Shown here: positions 42,201-49,627 of the stretch, piece after piece
Layout: every line of letters starts with the position of its first letter
Numbering within the stretch: position 1 is the stretch's first letter
DNA from: Pseudomonas sp. dw_612
GTDB taxonomy: Bacteria; Pseudomonadota; Gammaproteobacteria; Pseudomonadales; Pseudomonadaceae
Direction of reading: 5' to 3'
Length of the DNA: 64,000 nucleotides
Assembly (NCBI RefSeq): GCF_018449725.1
Contig: NZ_JAAVVC010000019.1
Coordinates: 79,749 to 143,748, forward strand
Notes under the pieces: model-generated
What the model was told of the DNA's origin: nothing
The model's input: only the letters and a program-made list of their open reading frames with translations
The model's database searches: none
Translations under genes and position numbers: made by a program

Positions 42201-45200
42201 TGGCCGACTATTACAGCGCCTACGGCGAGCGCGGCCAGCCGACGTTTGATCTGGTCGAAGTGCAAAGCGAGCAGATCGCGCAATTGGAACTGTCCTCAGG
42301 GGTGCGCGTAGAGAACATGCTGGTGCCAGGCACCTTAAAAGGTCCGGATGTTGCCAGCAGCCGAAAACGCTTGGCCAGTGCCCGGGGCCAGTCGCTGCTC
42401 AGCAACCCGCGGCTGGGCAAAAGCCTGATGGAGCTCGACAGCCATTGGTGGGGTCAACAGATCACCCAGGCCAGTAGCGACCTGCAAGCCAAAAACCAAC
42501 TGACCAGCGACTTTATTCCGTTGTTTGAAACCCTGGAAATCAATCCCCGGGGCGACTATCAACTGAGCCTGATCAAACCGGAAAAAAACGGCGTGCCCGA
42601 ACAACTGGTGCGCGTCACGACGGAGGATCAGCGCTTCCTGCGCATCAAGAATCACCTCAGCGAACTCTTCGACAAACTGACCACGCGCCGGCCATCCGTT
42701 ATCGATCCGACCCATGCTGGCGCGGTACACACGCTCAACAGCGGTTTTGCGGTCCAGGCCTTGATGAATGCGCTGCGCGGTGGCGAGGGCGAGGACCGAA
42801 ACCTGACCCTGGCCGTGCGGTTGCACGCTTATGTGAACTACGCGCAAATCGTCCATGGTCTGGTCTCCGATATCGCCGGCGTCGTCAGTCTGGTGCGCCA
42901 GGGTCTGGCTCAAGAGCGGCTGATCGCGCAGACCAGTTCCACGGTAGCGGGCGAGGCGCTCGGCCATGTGGCCGGTGAGGGCGTCGGCACGTTGCTGGGG
43001 CTGGTCAACGTCGGGTTCGATATCTATCAGTTGAACCAGGCGGACAACGATGTGGATGTCGCCCGGTTCGGCACCCAACTGGCCTTCGATTCGGCCAGTG
43101 TTGTGCTGGGCGCTGCGGGCCTGGGCGCGGGGCTGGCGTCGGCGGCTACGGCGGCCGCGTTTCTCGGCGGGGCGTCGGTGATCGTTGGCGGGTTGGCCAT
43201 CGGCGTGGCCGCATTGGCCCAGGGCTTTGCCACGTTGGCGGAACGCTCGAAACAGGTGGGGCTGTTTTTCGATGAGCTGGATCATGCGTATCGCGGTGCT
43301 CCCTTCCATTGGAGCGCGCAACAGAACGCCTGGCAGGCACATCCGAAACTGGTGATCCAGAGCCTGAACCTGCGCGACGGCGTGGTGACGTACGACAGTC
43401 AGCGACTGTTCCCGCTGCGCGATCACTTCGGTGTGCCGGATTATGAGGCGGACTACGATCGGGCGATCAATCTACGGCAGAGTCTCGGACTACCAGACTC
43501 GGGCACGTTCCGTCCCGCCGCTGGCGAGGTGATCATCCTTCCCTGCACGCCTCGAACGTTCTACGGCTACGACTACACCTTTCTACCCGGAGCCACCAAC
43601 CGCCATGACAAGGGTTTCGACATCGTTCGGCGCCTGGAGAAAAAGAATCCGGACGGGACGTGGCAGTTTATGTTCACTTTCTGGGCGTTTCCGGGCGAAT
43701 ACATCGTCAAGGGGATTTACCCCGCTTACCGGCCTCACACCCCGACCCTCATCCAGATCAAACTCGACGATGTGCCCCGCACGCTGGTCGTGCCGACGTT
43801 GCTCAAAAACTGGCATGGGCAGATCGCCTATGAGATTGAGGTCAGCGATGCGCCGGGCACATTGATGCTCAACCAAGGGGTGAACGTTTTATTCAAGTCG
43901 TCGAGTTTCAAGACGCTGTCATGGACGCTGCTGGCGACCTGGGCGCAGGAGAGCGACGTACGGTTTATGAGCGGTGGTGCCCTGAGCGTCGGAGGGGTCA
44001 ACGTTGCCTTCCGTGGCGAGGCGCATTTCGAGGTCACGCTGCATCTGTCGGGTAACAATGGCTTTCGGGTCGACCATCGCCAGCAGGCCTTGATCCCGCT
44101 GGAAGTGGATGCGCTGCCGGGAACGGATGCGCAGGCCTTGCAATTGCACTTCAAGGCGCTGGCCGGTGAACATCGACTGGAGCAACCGTACACGCCCGTG
44201 CACCAGTTCCTGATCCCGTTCGATGAACCCACGGATAAACGCTACACCACCGCCTACTACGATTCGGCCGAGGACCGTTTTCTCTACATTCAGGACGATG
44301 ATGTCTGGTCGCCCGCTGATCCGCTGCTGGGCGCGGTGATTGATGGCTCGGCGTATTTCTATCACCCGCAGAGTGTCGAGGTGTTCAGGACCGATGTGGT
44401 CAGCGGCCTGATCAGCCATCGCTATCGCCTGATGCTCAAGCGCGGAGAGTTCGCCATCACGCAATGTTCGGCGGTGCCCGGCGGGGTCAAGGTTGTTCAG
44501 GAAGTGATCGACGGTCATCAAGGTTACAGTCTGGAATATCTGCTCACCGATACGGGTGTGTTTCTCAACTCGCTGACCCTTGGTATGGACGCCAACCTGG
44601 AGAATGTTCTGGGGCAAACGCCGACACTTACCGACTGGAAGCCGCTGCTGGGCAATTATGTCGACTGGCCCGACGTGCGCTCGTCAGCGCGTTTCGAAAC
44701 GTCAGTCTGGCAATTGGCGGCTTTCGTTGCCGTTCACTGGCATCCAGAGCAAGGCCGGTCCGACATGAGCTGGGTGCGCAGCAGCGATGGTTTGATTGTT
44801 CGACCGCTGCCCCAGCACCATCACGCCCGGGGCTGGAAGGATTCGGAAAAGGCCTTGAACCAATCAAGTCTGTTGGCACCGGGCGGTACTGAAGGGGATG
44901 TGTTTGTCGTGTACAAACACAACAGCTCGCGCCTGTGCGTGCAGCGTCGTTCCCTCTTGGATGGGCAGGTTGTGTTGTCGTCGCAGTGGACGACACTCAA
45001 GGGGCTCAAGAACGTGGTGGAGACGCAGGAAGGCTGCCTGGCCCTGACCGACGAGGGGCTGTTCTACGACGTGACGCCCACGGGCCAGTTGCAACTGGGC
45101 GGGCTGACCGAGGTCTGGTTCAAGGACCGGCCGCGATGGTGGACACAACTGCCGGCCGTGGTGGCCGACGTGCCGTCCACCACGCTGGCGCTGATCGGGT

Positions 45201-46348
45201 TGAGCAATGCTCGCGGTGATGGACGTTTGTGCGCCTGGTATCTCGACGGTCGACTGGTGCTGGCCGATCTGGGGCACGGCAAGGAAGTGCGAGTGCTGGG
45301 GGCGACCCCGGATAACGCGTCGGTCTGGTTGTTCGACATCGCCACCGGCGAGCTCTATCGCCAGTCCTTTGTCGATGACAAACAACTGCCGAACGCCTTC
45401 GGCGACGGCACTCGGTTACTGGCTCCTGATGCACTGCCCGCGCCGCGACCGCTTTGGAATCCATGGACCTTCGCTGAGGTAACGCGCCGTGGCGCCAGTC
45501 TGCTGGCCACGACCGTGGAAGGCGTCCAGATGGAACTGAACCATCAGGAACCCCCATTGATCACCGGCGTCGACAGCCAATGGGTGCGGGAACACGCCGA
45601 TGCCTTGGTCGAACATCTCAAGGTGCTGGTGGACAGTACACAGCGTTGTGCCCTGTTGCTCAGCGTGGCTCATCCTGTTCGTCAACAATGGTTTGTCAGC
45701 AGCAGCGGGCGATTGATCGACGCGGCCAACGTGCCTCGTCCCGAGTCATCCGTGGCGCTGGGCACTCAGCGGTACACCAATGTCTTGCTGTTCGATGCCA
45801 CCGACGGTTTATTGCGCCGCTATCCGCTCATCAACGCCGCTGGGCCGCTGGGCTATGTACAACGCAACGCCGATACGCTGACAGTGGAAAGCAACCTGAA
45901 GCTCGATGATGTGCTGCCATTGATTCCCGACGATGTCAGCACTTTGATCCTGCGTCTGGGCCATAACGGCGCCAAATGCCGACTGTCAAAAGCAGCCTGG
46001 CGTCGGCTGGAATCGGTGATCGTCGATTGCCGACCGCCCCTGGGCAAACAGGCGACGACACTGGTCAAGCTGGACTGGGCGCTGGACTCTGCGGAGCAAC
46101 TGATCGTCAGCCTGGTGGATGAACACTTGGTGATGCTCGATCCTGTCACGTGTCACAGCCTGATATTCCGGGACGCCTATGCGAAGGACGTCACGCTGCG
46201 CGGCCGGATCGTGGTTGCCATCAAGGGTTATCGTTCTATGGCTGTGGCGGATCTGGTCAGCGCGCTAGAGGCGGAGACGGGGACGGCGGGCAGTGTTCTG
46301 TTCAAGGATGTTGCGTCCCTGAGGCAAAGTGAACCTGCCATGAGCTGA
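39272..46348 (+). CDS. Giant toxin: TcdA/TcdB-type glycosyltransferase, YopT-like protease candidate, pore-forming domain
   Basis: This is a 2,358-residue protein. Residues about 90-560 form a large-clostridial-toxin-type glycosyltransferase: HFVW with Trp126, AAASDLVR with Asp293 and Arg296, GGAYTDVD with Asp309-x-Asp311. The 16-residue spacing between Asp293 and Asp309 equals that of TcdB Asp270 and Asp286. Residues about 835-985 hold a Cys845/His931/Asp950 arrangement resembling C58 (YopT) proteases, as in LifA/Efa1 toxins. Residues about 1190-1500 match the TcdA/TcdB pore region (hydrophobic stretch about 1272-1325, then FLPGATNRHDKGFD, FPGEYIVKGIYP). The last 700 residues are beta-rich and propeller-like, without CROP repeats. 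There is no signal peptide. The start at 39272 follows GGA by about 10 nt. It probably glycosylates host GTPases; target and delivery are unknown. Confidence 0.85.
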   Translation: MSPHEVVSGREYVGIADLLSRSELERILAPYKKTDQYDAILRYYQGCIDAQNDQALLRPLVLLQESLNSLVPPLRRRRETDEPLASGEAIFELHQKVSDYGNRVAQSVETLKSALPSVPKKLHFVWLGGGVGDIQRDYINVWKQVMSKDGHTLMLWYDADALLAYETNRIIVQAAKADAMATGGAKLADPIELGNLYIERLMPLKEQLYTHLRGAQERGESADEARIDLLVRAYGQDEQTLRALRDKHVLSMSALESKDLVLRDLQRLEQPLRTEDIYQREINLRGNFAAASDLVRAEALSIEGGAYTDVDNLPPLMEHLGGVDISAFADNARLEVLQLLLEHNPEWMPGRVADRYKKFSDTIPPDKRAVLEAFAKSRPALNDVFHAPENLHVRPDGLRAVAVGGTVSNAFMIAHPGSATLDAVIDRFLINYEVVKTTARKAIEQNVSHSDFPAMTRLALAAAVEQFGPLEKLTDMEAYAIEALARGAADYYSDGLYPGSENTIFLTGPVAMIEGIGDYEKSNLTPRTAEELRQLIAIKNSGTVNRQTEEELDHSWKENESNSAQWLIDEKKRWQEGRFAARYNGDVTQLLKRQTIDFEAGWPVVEGRHVLSTRILQQLLDHLGEPFLRAMSRGGDTSVTFDKRLPLDFDDRQAIIGQDVRSFPPIGLGDATTWRLSSLEVFEQLASGSLLLEQLSAAQRLLLGQLLGLDSLDNRSFETVTGELDNLARKVSEKGLAGRYAVIEEQLFKYKASEFVAGLASPVEEPTLHGANALLLKYNAMEKPLSLRQWGQHVSRIQHMAKTEFRERLAERSGELMGSFSEGEASFVPQDLLFDGFGDTIGRRCYPLVLAMAAAVANGKAAVTALRERFYLSVLAPEDSNSQRFVHAIEALHGVEMGEGGTAPRVNLQRVVALLEARTTTSTLMLNSDNHAMLVAKTWVGDRSTYHFYDPNLGIFEFANPEGMLSDLSNFFVDMGMADYYSAYGERGQPTFDLVEVQSEQIAQLELSSGVRVENMLVPGTLKGPDVASSRKRLASARGQSLLSNPRLGKSLMELDSHWWGQQITQASSDLQAKNQLTSDFIPLFETLEINPRGDYQLSLIKPEKNGVPEQLVRVTTEDQRFLRIKNHLSELFDKLTTRRPSVIDPTHAGAVHTLNSGFAVQALMNALRGGEGEDRNLTLAVRLHAYVNYAQIVHGLVSDIAGVVSLVRQGLAQERLIAQTSSTVAGEALGHVAGEGVGTLLGLVNVGFDIYQLNQADNDVDVARFGTQLAFDSASVVLGAAGLGAGLASAATAAAFLGGASVIVGGLAIGVAALAQGFATLAERSKQVGLFFDELDHAYRGAPFHWSAQQNAWQAHPKLVIQSLNLRDGVVTYDSQRLFPLRDHFGVPDYEADYDRAINLRQSLGLPDSGTFRPAAGEVIILPCTPRTFYGYDYTFLPGATNRHDKGFDIVRRLEKKNPDGTWQFMFTFWAFPGEYIVKGIYPAYRPHTPTLIQIKLDDVPRTLVVPTLLKNWHGQIAYEIEVSDAPGTLMLNQGVNVLFKSSSFKTLSWTLLATWAQESDVRFMSGGALSVGGVNVAFRGEAHFEVTLHLSGNNGFRVDHRQQALIPLEVDALPGTDAQALQLHFKALAGEHRLEQPYTPVHQFLIPFDEPTDKRYTTAYYDSAEDRFLYIQDDDVWSPADPLLGAVIDGSAYFYHPQSVEVFRTDVVSGLISHRYRLMLKRGEFAITQCSAVPGGVKVVQEVIDGHQGYSLEYLLTDTGVFLNSLTLGMDANLENVLGQTPTLTDWKPLLGNYVDWPDVRSSARFETSVWQLAAFVAVHWHPEQGRSDMSWVRSSDGLIVRPLPQHHHARGWKDSEKALNQSSLLAPGGTEGDVFVVYKHNSSRLCVQRRSLLDGQVVLSSQWTTLKGLKNVVETQEGCLALTDEGLFYDVTPTGQLQLGGLTEVWFKDRPRWWTQLPAVVADVPSTTLALIGLSNARGDGRLCAWYLDGRLVLADLGHGKEVRVLGATPDNASVWLFDIATGELYRQSFVDDKQLPNAFGDGTRLLAPDALPAPRPLWNPWTFAEVTRRGASLLATTVEGVQMELNHQEPPLITGVDSQWVREHADALVEHLKVLVDSTQRCALLLSVAHPVRQQWFVSSSGRLIDAANVPRPESSVALGTQRYTNVLLFDATDGLLRRYPLINAAGPLGYVQRNADTLTVESNLKLDDVLPLIPDDVSTLILRLGHNGAKCRLSKAAWRRLESVIVDCRPPLGKQATTLVKLDWALDSAEQLIVSLVDEHLVMLDPVTCHSLIFRDAYAKDVTLRGRIVVAIKGYRSMAVADLVSALEAETGTAGSVLFKDVASLRQSEPAMS

Positions 46349-46397
46349 TCGCGGCGTGCCGTGACGTTTGGTGTCACTTCAAGAGCCAGAAACAAAA

Positions 46398-46425
46398 GGG
46401 CCGCGGGTTTACCAACCCGCGGCCC
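46398..46425 (-). terminator. Strong hairpin terminator between toxin gene and marC
   Basis: A perfect 12-bp stem (GGGCCGCGGGTT / AACCCGCGGCCC) with a 4-nt loop. On the minus strand it is followed by TTTTGTTT, so it is oriented to end the marC transcript. It may also stop toxin transcription from the other side, where the T-tract is weak. Confidence 0.85.
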
Positions 46426-46439
46426 TGTGCATTCCGGTG

Positions 46440-47036
46440 TCAGGGAACCAGATAGCCCTTCACCCCGGTAAAGATGATCTGCGCCGCCAGTGCACAGACA
46501 AACAAACCCATCAACCGACTGACAATCTGCAGACCCTGGTCACCGAGTATCCGCTCGATGCGGTTGGACAGGTACAGCACGACACCCACCGTAAAACTGG
46601 CCAGGGCAATGCTGAGAATCGCCGTGAGCTTGTCATCCCAGTGCGGCTGACTCACACCCATCACCAGTAGCGCACCGATGGTGCCGGGGCCGACCGTCAG
46701 GGGAATGGTCAGCGGCACGATGGTGACATCCTGCTGCACGTTATCGGTCTGCACCGCCGACTTGCCTTGAGCCATGCCCAGTGCCGAGATGAACAGTACG
46801 CTGCCGGCACCGATTCGGAACGCATCCACGGTAATTCCGAACACACTGAAAATCACGCGCCCGAACAAGTACAACAAAACGCTGGAAACCAGCGTGGCGA
46901 CCGCCACCTTCCAGGCCAGTCGGCGTTGTTCCTTGCGCGAATAACCGCGGGTCAGACTGATGAAACAGGACAACACGAAGAACGGGCTGTAGAGCACCAG
47001 CATCTTCAGGTAAACGCTGAACAACACGTGGAGCAT
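46440..47036 (-). CDS. MarC-family integral membrane protein
   Basis: This 198-residue protein has six membrane helices and the MarC family signature FRIGAGSVLFISALGMAQG, followed by VPLTIPLTVGPGTIGALLVMG. Family function is unknown; the name comes from the E. coli mar locus, where it is not needed for resistance. It lies opposite to the toxin gene and the three paralogs it separates. It may be core DNA between two accessory insertions, or carried along. Confidence 0.85.
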   Translation of the reverse strand: MLHVLFSVYLKMLVLYSPFFVLSCFISLTRGYSRKEQRRLAWKVAVATLVSSVLLYLFGRVIFSVFGITVDAFRIGAGSVLFISALGMAQGKSAVQTDNVQQDVTIVPLTIPLTVGPGTIGALLVMGVSQPHWDDKLTAILSIALASFTVGVVLYLSNRIERILGDQGLQIVSRLMGLFVCALAAQIIFTGVKGYLVP

Positions 47037-47339
47037 GGTCGGAGCTCACAGCGGCGGAAATTGACGGGAAGTCTATCAGGCGCGGGGTCGTCTGTCGGCT
47101 CGATTGCCCCGATGGGGATTGCATCATTGCGTTGGGTTTATTGACGACGAGCAACTGGCTTGTTTGATGTTGATTGGAAGTGTTTGATGGGTGGAGAAGT
47201 TGCTTGTTGGGTGAAGGGTCTAGTTGCGTGTAAGGGATATAAGATGCAGTAACAAGTGTGCGGTTGTTAAATTCTAGTTGGTTGGTTAAGTTTGTCCTGC
47301 GGGTCCGGGATGGGCTCTAATTTAACTAAATGGACTATT
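47037..47339. other. AT-rich intergenic region before the paralog triplet
   Basis: This 303-bp stretch lies between marC and the first of three paralogous genes. It is T/G-rich on the plus strand and much poorer in C than its surroundings. No convincing promoter, hairpin or small gene was identified; it should contain the promoters of both divergent genes. Confidence 0.5.
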
Positions 47340-48149
47340 ATGAATATCGCAAATAACACTGTTGTTACTCTGGGTGATCGTCTTGAAAGGTTGCAGGCTT
47401 ATGATGTAACACCTGAGCAGGTTTTTATTGCTCCGCGTGGCGCTTCAGTCAATACCGTTCAATTGAACACTGACGTGGAATCGCCGACGCGTGCTTCCAT
47501 TGTCGGTGACGCGATTCTGGCCTTTGTTTCGGGTATGAGTCCTCAAAATCAGGCGGATATTCAGCATGCTTATCTGTTTGCATCGCTGGTGGCGAACAAG
47601 AAATACCCGCGAGACGAGCAAAGTAAAGAGTGGTACCAGCAATTTCTTCAAGTGATGCAGGATTGCGGCTGGAACATCCTGAGTAAGTACTACGACAGCG
47701 TCTCGGCGTCTGCCAAGAGCTTCAAGGTCGACCAACTGGCACTGAAAATTCTGGGTTCGGCCGTCGCCGCAGCCGCCGTACCGGGTCCGACCTCCGCATT
47801 GATGCTGAAAGTGGCGGGTGATGCCTTGGCTGCCCTGCAAACCAGTGAACAACCGCTTCAGGTCTTTGACCGAAACACCAAGGAATCCGGTACCGGTGGT
47901 GTAGGGGTTGCCTCCTGTCTTGAAACTGCACAGGGTGAAGTGATTATGGCAATGGGCGTTGTGCGCTTTATCAAGCGTGCGAATCAGACCAAGGTACTTT
48001 TCGTGGATTGGGATGCCAGTTCCGTCGACCTGTACCGCGGTGAATGCCAGATGGTGATGGTGCCTTCGATTACGGCGCGCACTCGGAACACAGTACTCAC
48101 TAAATTGGGCGATCGAGCACAGACCAAAATTGAAGAATACGAGATCTGA
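47340..48149 (+). CDS. Unknown protein, paralog A of a three-gene tandem family
   Basis: This 269-residue protein is of unknown function. It shares with the next two proteins a block at residues about 62-108: GMSPQNQADIQHAYLFASLV, then KKYP and EWYQQFLQVMQDCGW. It also shares a beta-rich middle containing a Cys (VASCLETAQGEVIMAMG) and a helical C-terminus TRNTVLTKLGDRAQTKIEE. An Ala-rich hydrophobic segment (about residues 140-170) is unique to it. There is no signal peptide. The start at 47340 is the ATG that begins the well-formed protein; earlier ATG/TTG starts at 47292-47310 cannot be excluded because none has a good ribosome site. Confidence 0.7.
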   Translation: MNIANNTVVTLGDRLERLQAYDVTPEQVFIAPRGASVNTVQLNTDVESPTRASIVGDAILAFVSGMSPQNQADIQHAYLFASLVANKKYPRDEQSKEWYQQFLQVMQDCGWNILSKYYDSVSASAKSFKVDQLALKILGSAVAAAAVPGPTSALMLKVAGDALAALQTSEQPLQVFDRNTKESGTGGVGVASCLETAQGEVIMAMGVVRFIKRANQTKVLFVDWDASSVDLYRGECQMVMVPSITARTRNTVLTKLGDRAQTKIEEYEI

Positions 48150-48162
48150 TGCCGTTTGATTG

Positions 48163-48188
48163 TGGCGACTACGGTGTAGTCGCCATTT
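48163..48188 (+). terminator. Hairpin between paralogs A and B
   Basis: TGGCGACTAC-GGT-GTAGTCGCCA is a perfect 10-bp stem with a 3-nt loop followed by TTTGTG, 14 bp after the paralog A stop. It is terminator-like with a short U-tract, so some readthrough into B and C is likely. Confidence 0.6.
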
Positions 48189-48210
48189 GTGAGTACTGCG
48201 GGAGAATAAT

Positions 48211-48942
48211 ATGAGTGAGCGTTATTCGGCGTTTATAAATGCGGGTGCCGTCGTTTTGCTTTCGCCTGATATGACCGAGCAAGAACGGCAGGATGTTTTA
48301 CATTCAACGTTGTTTGCGCAATTGGTGGCTGATAAGAAATACCCTCATCCTGATAATGCAGATAAATGGTACGAAAGTTATCAGGGCGTATTAAAGGACA
48401 ACTGGTTGCAGAAGGTCACGGCCTGGCAAAACTTTACCATTGCAGAGAATTCCAGCTTTACGGTGGCAGACTGGGTACGCAGTCAATGGGAACAGTCTGT
48501 TCCTCAAGATCTTTCGGTACCGGCAATGCGAGCCCTGGACAGTGTTGCGCGATTGTCGGGCGACAGTGCAGCGATTGAACTGCTGCGAAAAAATGTCCTG
48601 AAAGTCAATGAAGGTGATTCGCTGGAAACGATCTCCGGTTGCAAAGTCCGATTGCTGGTTGTTCTGGCGCAACGCGGTCCGACCCTGAACAGTGTCTATC
48701 TGGAGTTTGAAAGCGCGGGGGATATTGCAGCGAATCCGCTGCGACAGCTTTTTTCATCGGATAACGTGAAGAGCGATGTTGTGCTTAAGCGCTGGCAAGC
48801 TGATCTATCCAATGCCCTGTACCGGCCTGTTCGCGAGCGGATTATAAAAAAACTGGGCGACAAGGCCGCGCAGAATATCCTGGCGGTTTCAGCGTGTGCT
48901 CGGGAAGCGTCCCTTCCCGGACCTGGGGCACGGTATGAATGA
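48211..48942 (+). CDS. Unknown protein, paralog B of a three-gene tandem family
   Basis: This 243-residue protein is of unknown function. The shared block is at residues about 20-65 (DMTEQERQDVLHSTLFAQLV, then KKYP and KWYESYQGVLKDNW), with a Cys-bearing beta region SGCKVRLLVVLAQRG and the C-terminal VRERIIKKLGDKAAQN. It has no signal peptide or long hydrophobic segment and a shorter N-terminus than paralog A. GGGAGAA precedes the ATG at good spacing. Its last 8 bases overlap the start of paralog C, so B and C are translated together. Confidence 0.75.
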   Translation: MSERYSAFINAGAVVLLSPDMTEQERQDVLHSTLFAQLVADKKYPHPDNADKWYESYQGVLKDNWLQKVTAWQNFTIAENSSFTVADWVRSQWEQSVPQDLSVPAMRALDSVARLSGDSAAIELLRKNVLKVNEGDSLETISGCKVRLLVVLAQRGPTLNSVYLEFESAGDIAANPLRQLFSSDNVKSDVVLKRWQADLSNALYRPVRERIIKKLGDKAAQNILAVSACAREASLPGPGARYE

Positions 48943-49612
48943 CGGCAAGTCTCAAATCGGCCAGCAAGCGTTCAGTGGCGGCAACGTCCCGAATGCTGCG
49001 GTCGTTGGGGCCAGTGTCGTGTCGTTCGGTGCGGGGATGTCCACCCAGGACCGCGAGGATATCTATCTGAGCAATATGTTTGCGCAAATGGCAACCCGTT
49101 CGGCTTATCAGGACGGGTTGGTCGGCAACTGGTTCGACTACTACACGAACAAGCTCCGGTATCTCGGATGGGATGCGGTGAGTCCGGTCGGATCGGTGCC
49201 GGCCAGAGCGGCGTTTATGGCCGATAACATTTGCCAGCAAATATCGCAGTCATTCGGCGAGCGTTTTTCGAGCCCGGCCAATCGAGCCTTCGAGTCCCTC
49301 AGACGCAACCCGATTGCCCTTGATGGATTCGAAGGGGCCAGTCTGTCGCGGGACAGCGGTGTCTTTCAGGTTATTCCTTGCGTTCAAAACCGCGCCGGGA
49401 AAATCGAAATTGCCCTCTATCACAAACAGTTCAGCACTCGGCGCAGGGGCGCACGGTTTTTGTTCTGGCCGATGGATGACATCGTCAAAACCAGTCAGGA
49501 AAGGATGGCGCTCGTGACTTTCAGTACGCTGCATTACGCCACGTTCAGAGAAAAAGTCGCGGCGGCCGTGTTAAGTGAATCCACCCGGAATCTACATGCC
49601 TTGGAGATTTGA
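48935..49612 (+). CDS. Unknown protein, paralog C of a three-gene tandem family
   Basis: This 225-residue protein is of unknown function and the most diverged of the three. The shared block is GMSTQDREDIYLSNMFAQMA, then NWFDYYTNKLRYLGW. The Cys-bearing beta region reads VIPCVQNRAGKIEIALYHKQ and the C-terminal helix FREKVAAAVLSESTRNLH. The ATG at 48935 overlaps the stop of B by 8 bp. A GTG at 48896 would add 13 residues and is less likely. It ends 15 bp from the convergent retS stop, at the border to core genome. Confidence 0.72.
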   Translation: MNDGKSQIGQQAFSGGNVPNAAVVGASVVSFGAGMSTQDREDIYLSNMFAQMATRSAYQDGLVGNWFDYYTNKLRYLGWDAVSPVGSVPARAAFMADNICQQISQSFGERFSSPANRAFESLRRNPIALDGFEGASLSRDSGVFQVIPCVQNRAGKIEIALYHKQFSTRRRGARFLFWPMDDIVKTSQERMALVTFSTLHYATFREKVAAAVLSESTRNLHALEI

Positions 49613-49627
49613 GCCTCGGCAAAGGGC

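Noticed and set aside
46150..46332. Small open frames at the end of the toxin gene
   Set aside because: They are out-of-frame shadows of the toxin reading frame without ribosome sites.
39272..49612. Tc (insecticidal toxin complex) locus
   Set aside because: No TcA, TcB or TccC/Rhs-type proteins are present; the resemblance is to TcdA/TcdB clostridial toxins, which are unrelated despite the similar name.
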